DNA from: Dehalococcoidia bacterium CG2_30_46_19
GTDB lineage: Bacteria; Chloroflexota; Dehalococcoidia; GIF9; AB-539-J10
Direction of reading: 5' to 3'
NCBI GenBank assembly: GCA_001872925.1
Contig: MNYD01000063.1
Coordinates: 1-7,397, forward strand
Length of the DNA stretch: 7,397 bases
In this document: positions 6,838-7,397 of the stretch, in pieces
How the letters are laid out: each line of letters opens with the position of its first letter
Numbering within the stretch: the stretch's first letter is position 1
Notes under the pieces: generated by a model
The model's input: the letters and a program-made list of their open reading frames with translations, nothing else
What the model was told of the DNA's origin: nothing
The model's database searches: none
Made by a program: the position numbers and the translations under genes

Positions 6838-6870
6838 GATTCAAATAACCAATCCCCCTTTACTTGTTAA

Positions 6871-6899
6871 ATTATCCCATATCTCCTCCAAAAAAGCAA
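6871..6899 (-). promoter_or_regulatory. Candidate nusA operon promoter
   Basis: Minus-strand -35 TTGCTT (6899-6894; three of six consensus bases), 17-bp spacer, -10 GATAAT (6876-6871; five of six). Transcription would begin near 6864, giving a leader of about 75 nt containing the terminator hairpin. The spacing is ideal but the -35 is weak, and the A/T-rich context makes chance matches possible. Confidence 0.45.
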
Positions 6900-6961
6900 A
6901 TATTTGTACTCGTTCATGTGATTAGTGACTTTTTTTGTCATTGCGAGGCACGCCTCCTTTT

Positions 6962-7011
6962 GTAGTGCGACCCTTTAGGGTCGTGCGCACGAGGCTAAAG
7001 CCTCGCGCTAT
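6962..7011. repeat. REP/BIME-like inverted pair of hairpins (element 1)
   Basis: GTAG (6962-6965), a 2-nt link, hairpin CGACCCTTTAGGGTCG (6968-6983), a 6-nt linker, then hairpin CGAGGCTAAAGCCTCG (6990-7005) and CGCTAT. Read from the other strand the second half is ATAG-CG-hairpin, so this is two copies of one unit in opposite orientation. The two stems are identical except for two adjacent G-C pairs that are flipped on both arms. A GTAG tetranucleotide next to a hairpin is the hallmark of REP sequences handled by RAYT/TnpA-REP transposases; assignment here is inference. The whole can also fold as a three-way junction. Confidence 0.65.
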
Positions 7012-7052
7012 ATTTTTAAACATCCTTATTATTGTGGGGCGTAATTTAAAAA

Positions 7053-7106
7053 TTGTAGTTGCCCAATTTATTGGGCAATTGTGCCTGATGAATCAGGCAA
7101 CTACAA
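7053..7106. repeat. REP/BIME-like inverted pair of hairpins (element 2)
   Basis: The outer 11 bp are perfect inverted repeats (TTGTAGTTGCC and GGCAACTACAA). Inside, GTAG (7055-7058) is followed by hairpin TTGCCCAA/TTGGGCAA (7059-7078), and a second hairpin TGCCTGAT/ATCAGGCA (7082-7099) is followed by CTAC (7101-7104), i.e. the same GTAG-T-hairpin unit inverted. The units differ by two adjacent compensatory pair changes plus one loop base. Architecture equals element 1 although the stem sequences differ. It has no coding capacity. Confidence 0.7.
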
Positions 7107-7212
7107 AACCCGGAGGCGAGGCTGCGCAATCCCCATGTTAAACCCTGAAGAAAATCAAAAATCAAAGATAAAAACTCGAAATGACAAATTGTAGCTAGGC
7201 ACAAAACTATTT

Positions 7213-7242
7213 ATAATCTCACTTGCTTTCCTGGAATGTCAA
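7213..7242 (-). promoter_or_regulatory. Second candidate promoter upstream of nusA
   Basis: Minus-strand -35 TTGACA (7242-7237; perfect consensus), 18-bp spacer, -10 GATTAT (7218-7213; four of six) preceded by TG one base upstream, an extended -10. It points toward nusA, about 415 nt away. A transcript would run through both double-hairpin elements and the leader terminator. The -35 overlaps the edge of the CCCCC inverted repeat, so a repeat may have brought it in. Confidence 0.4.
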
Positions 7243-7288
7243 ATCCCCCTTACGGGGGCGTTGAACTCCCTTTTCTAAAGGGGGATTT
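7241..7288. repeat. AAATCCCCCTT inverted repeat with inner hairpins
   Basis: AAATCCCCCTT (7241-7251) pairs perfectly with AAGGGGGATTT (7278-7288). Alternative smaller hairpins inside are CCCCC/GGGGG near 7245-7258 and CCCTTT/AAAGGG (7268-7282), so several folds compete. A partial direct copy, AGAGGGATTT, follows at 7289-7298. It looks like another dispersed palindromic repeat family. Confidence 0.7.
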
Positions 7289-7374
7289 AGAGGGATTTTT
7301 ATACGAAGTTATGCGGGATACTATAGAATGTAAAAACCTTCCTTATTTTTGCCCTTTGATTTTTGAATTTTGTT

Positions 7375-7397
7375 CTCCCGAGATTGCCACGCTTTGC
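7375..7397. repeat. Fragment of a GCAATCTC-type intergenic repeat at the right edge
   Basis: Read on the minus strand the edge is GCAAAGCGTGGCAATCTCGG, which resembles the closing half of repeats that begin CATTGCGAGG (compare 6939-6948). The rest lies outside the window, so this is tentative. Confidence 0.35.

Larger units (their letters stand above)
6940..7130. repeat. 191-bp imperfect inverted repeat enclosing both double-hairpin elements
   Basis: The left end ATTGCGAGGCACGCCTCC (6940-6957) and right end GGAGGCGAGGCTGCGCAAT (7112-7130) pair through ATTGC/GCAAT and CGCCTCC/GGAGGCG, with an unpaired stretch between. The sequence CATTGCGAGG is, to my knowledge, a common start of dispersed intergenic repeats in several bacterial groups. 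The two GTAG-flanked elements sit inside it, so it may be a composite formed by nested insertion. Confidence 0.55.
7150..7371. repeat. A/T-rich inverted repeat of about 220 bp
   Basis: TCAAAAATCAAAG at 7155-7167 is the exact reverse complement of CTTTGATTTTTGA at 7354-7366 (13 bp), with partial pairing on both sides (AAA at 7151-7153 with TTT at 7368-7370, and a further A/T stretch inward). It encloses the CCCCC hairpin and a candidate promoter. AT-rich composition raises the chance of coincidence, but 13 exact bases plus flanking matches in a repeat-rich region favour a real element. Confidence 0.5.
6790..7397. other. 608-nt gene-free region upstream of nusA, built of repeats and control signals
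   Basis: I find no protein gene, tRNA or rRNA here on either strand. A 68-codon frame at 6935-7141 on the plus strand runs through the hairpin repeats and is not a gene. The region holds, from nusA outward: an intrinsic terminator, a candidate promoter, two GTAG-flanked double hairpins inside a longer inverted repeat, an A/T-rich inverted repeat with a central CCCCC hairpin and another candidate promoter, and a repeat fragment at the right edge. Confidence 0.75.

Noticed and set aside
6968..7005. tRNA or structured small RNA gene
   Set aside because: The arms form a two-hairpin palindromic repeat; there is no cloverleaf with T-loop or anticodon features, and the inverted symmetry fits a repeat element better.
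6935..7141. 68-codon plus-strand frame upstream of nusA
   Set aside because: It passes through both hairpin-pair repeats and their linker; there is no ribosome-binding site and the sequence is explained by repeats.

Overview
All seven protein genes in this window lie on the minus strand and read from high to low coordinates. In transcription order they are nusA, ylxR, infB, rbfA, then, after a 273-300 nt gene-free gap, purF, purM and the first 90 codons of purH, which runs off the left edge. The plus strand carries no credible gene. The proteins look bacterial. The compact IF2 (593 aa), the order nusA-ylxR-infB-rbfA, a Bacillus-type PurF with all four iron-sulfur cysteines, and intergenic DNA rich in G/C hairpin repeats suggest an uncultured, moderate-GC, possibly anaerobic bacterium. 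My best guess is the Chloroflexota/Dehalococcoidia area, but this rests on general impression, not on a search.

Region 6790-7397 (608 nt) has no gene. It is a mosaic of palindromic repeats: two GTAG-flanked double-hairpin elements (6962-7011 and 7053-7106) inside a longer imperfect inverted repeat, then an A/T-rich inverted repeat enclosing a CCCCC/GGGGG hairpin, then a repeat fragment at the right edge. Two candidate minus-strand promoters and one intrinsic terminator lie between these repeats and nusA. The terminator is in the probable nusA leader, so it may be an attenuator.

Region 2977-6789 is the transcription/translation cluster. NusA (termination/antitermination factor with a long low-complexity tail) overlaps YlxR; YlxR is followed after 2 nt by IF2, and IF2 after 42 nt by the ribosome maturation factor RbfA. 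rimP, often upstream of nusA, and the L7Ae-like ylxQ, often between ylxR and infB, are not present here.

Region 2704-2976 holds a 141-bp triple-hairpin repeat and a near-consensus sigma-70-type promoter for the purine genes. Region 1-2703 is a tight purine operon: PurF makes phosphoribosylamine, PurM closes the imidazole ring to AIR, and PurH performs the last two steps to IMP. PurF and PurM overlap by 17 nt, and the purH ribosome-binding site overlaps the purM stop codon. Three genes (infB, purF, purM) appear to start with TTG.

The coding content is ordinary housekeeping. The unusual material is the non-coding DNA, especially a shared design in three repeats: paired hairpins that differ by two adjacent compensatory base-pair swaps.
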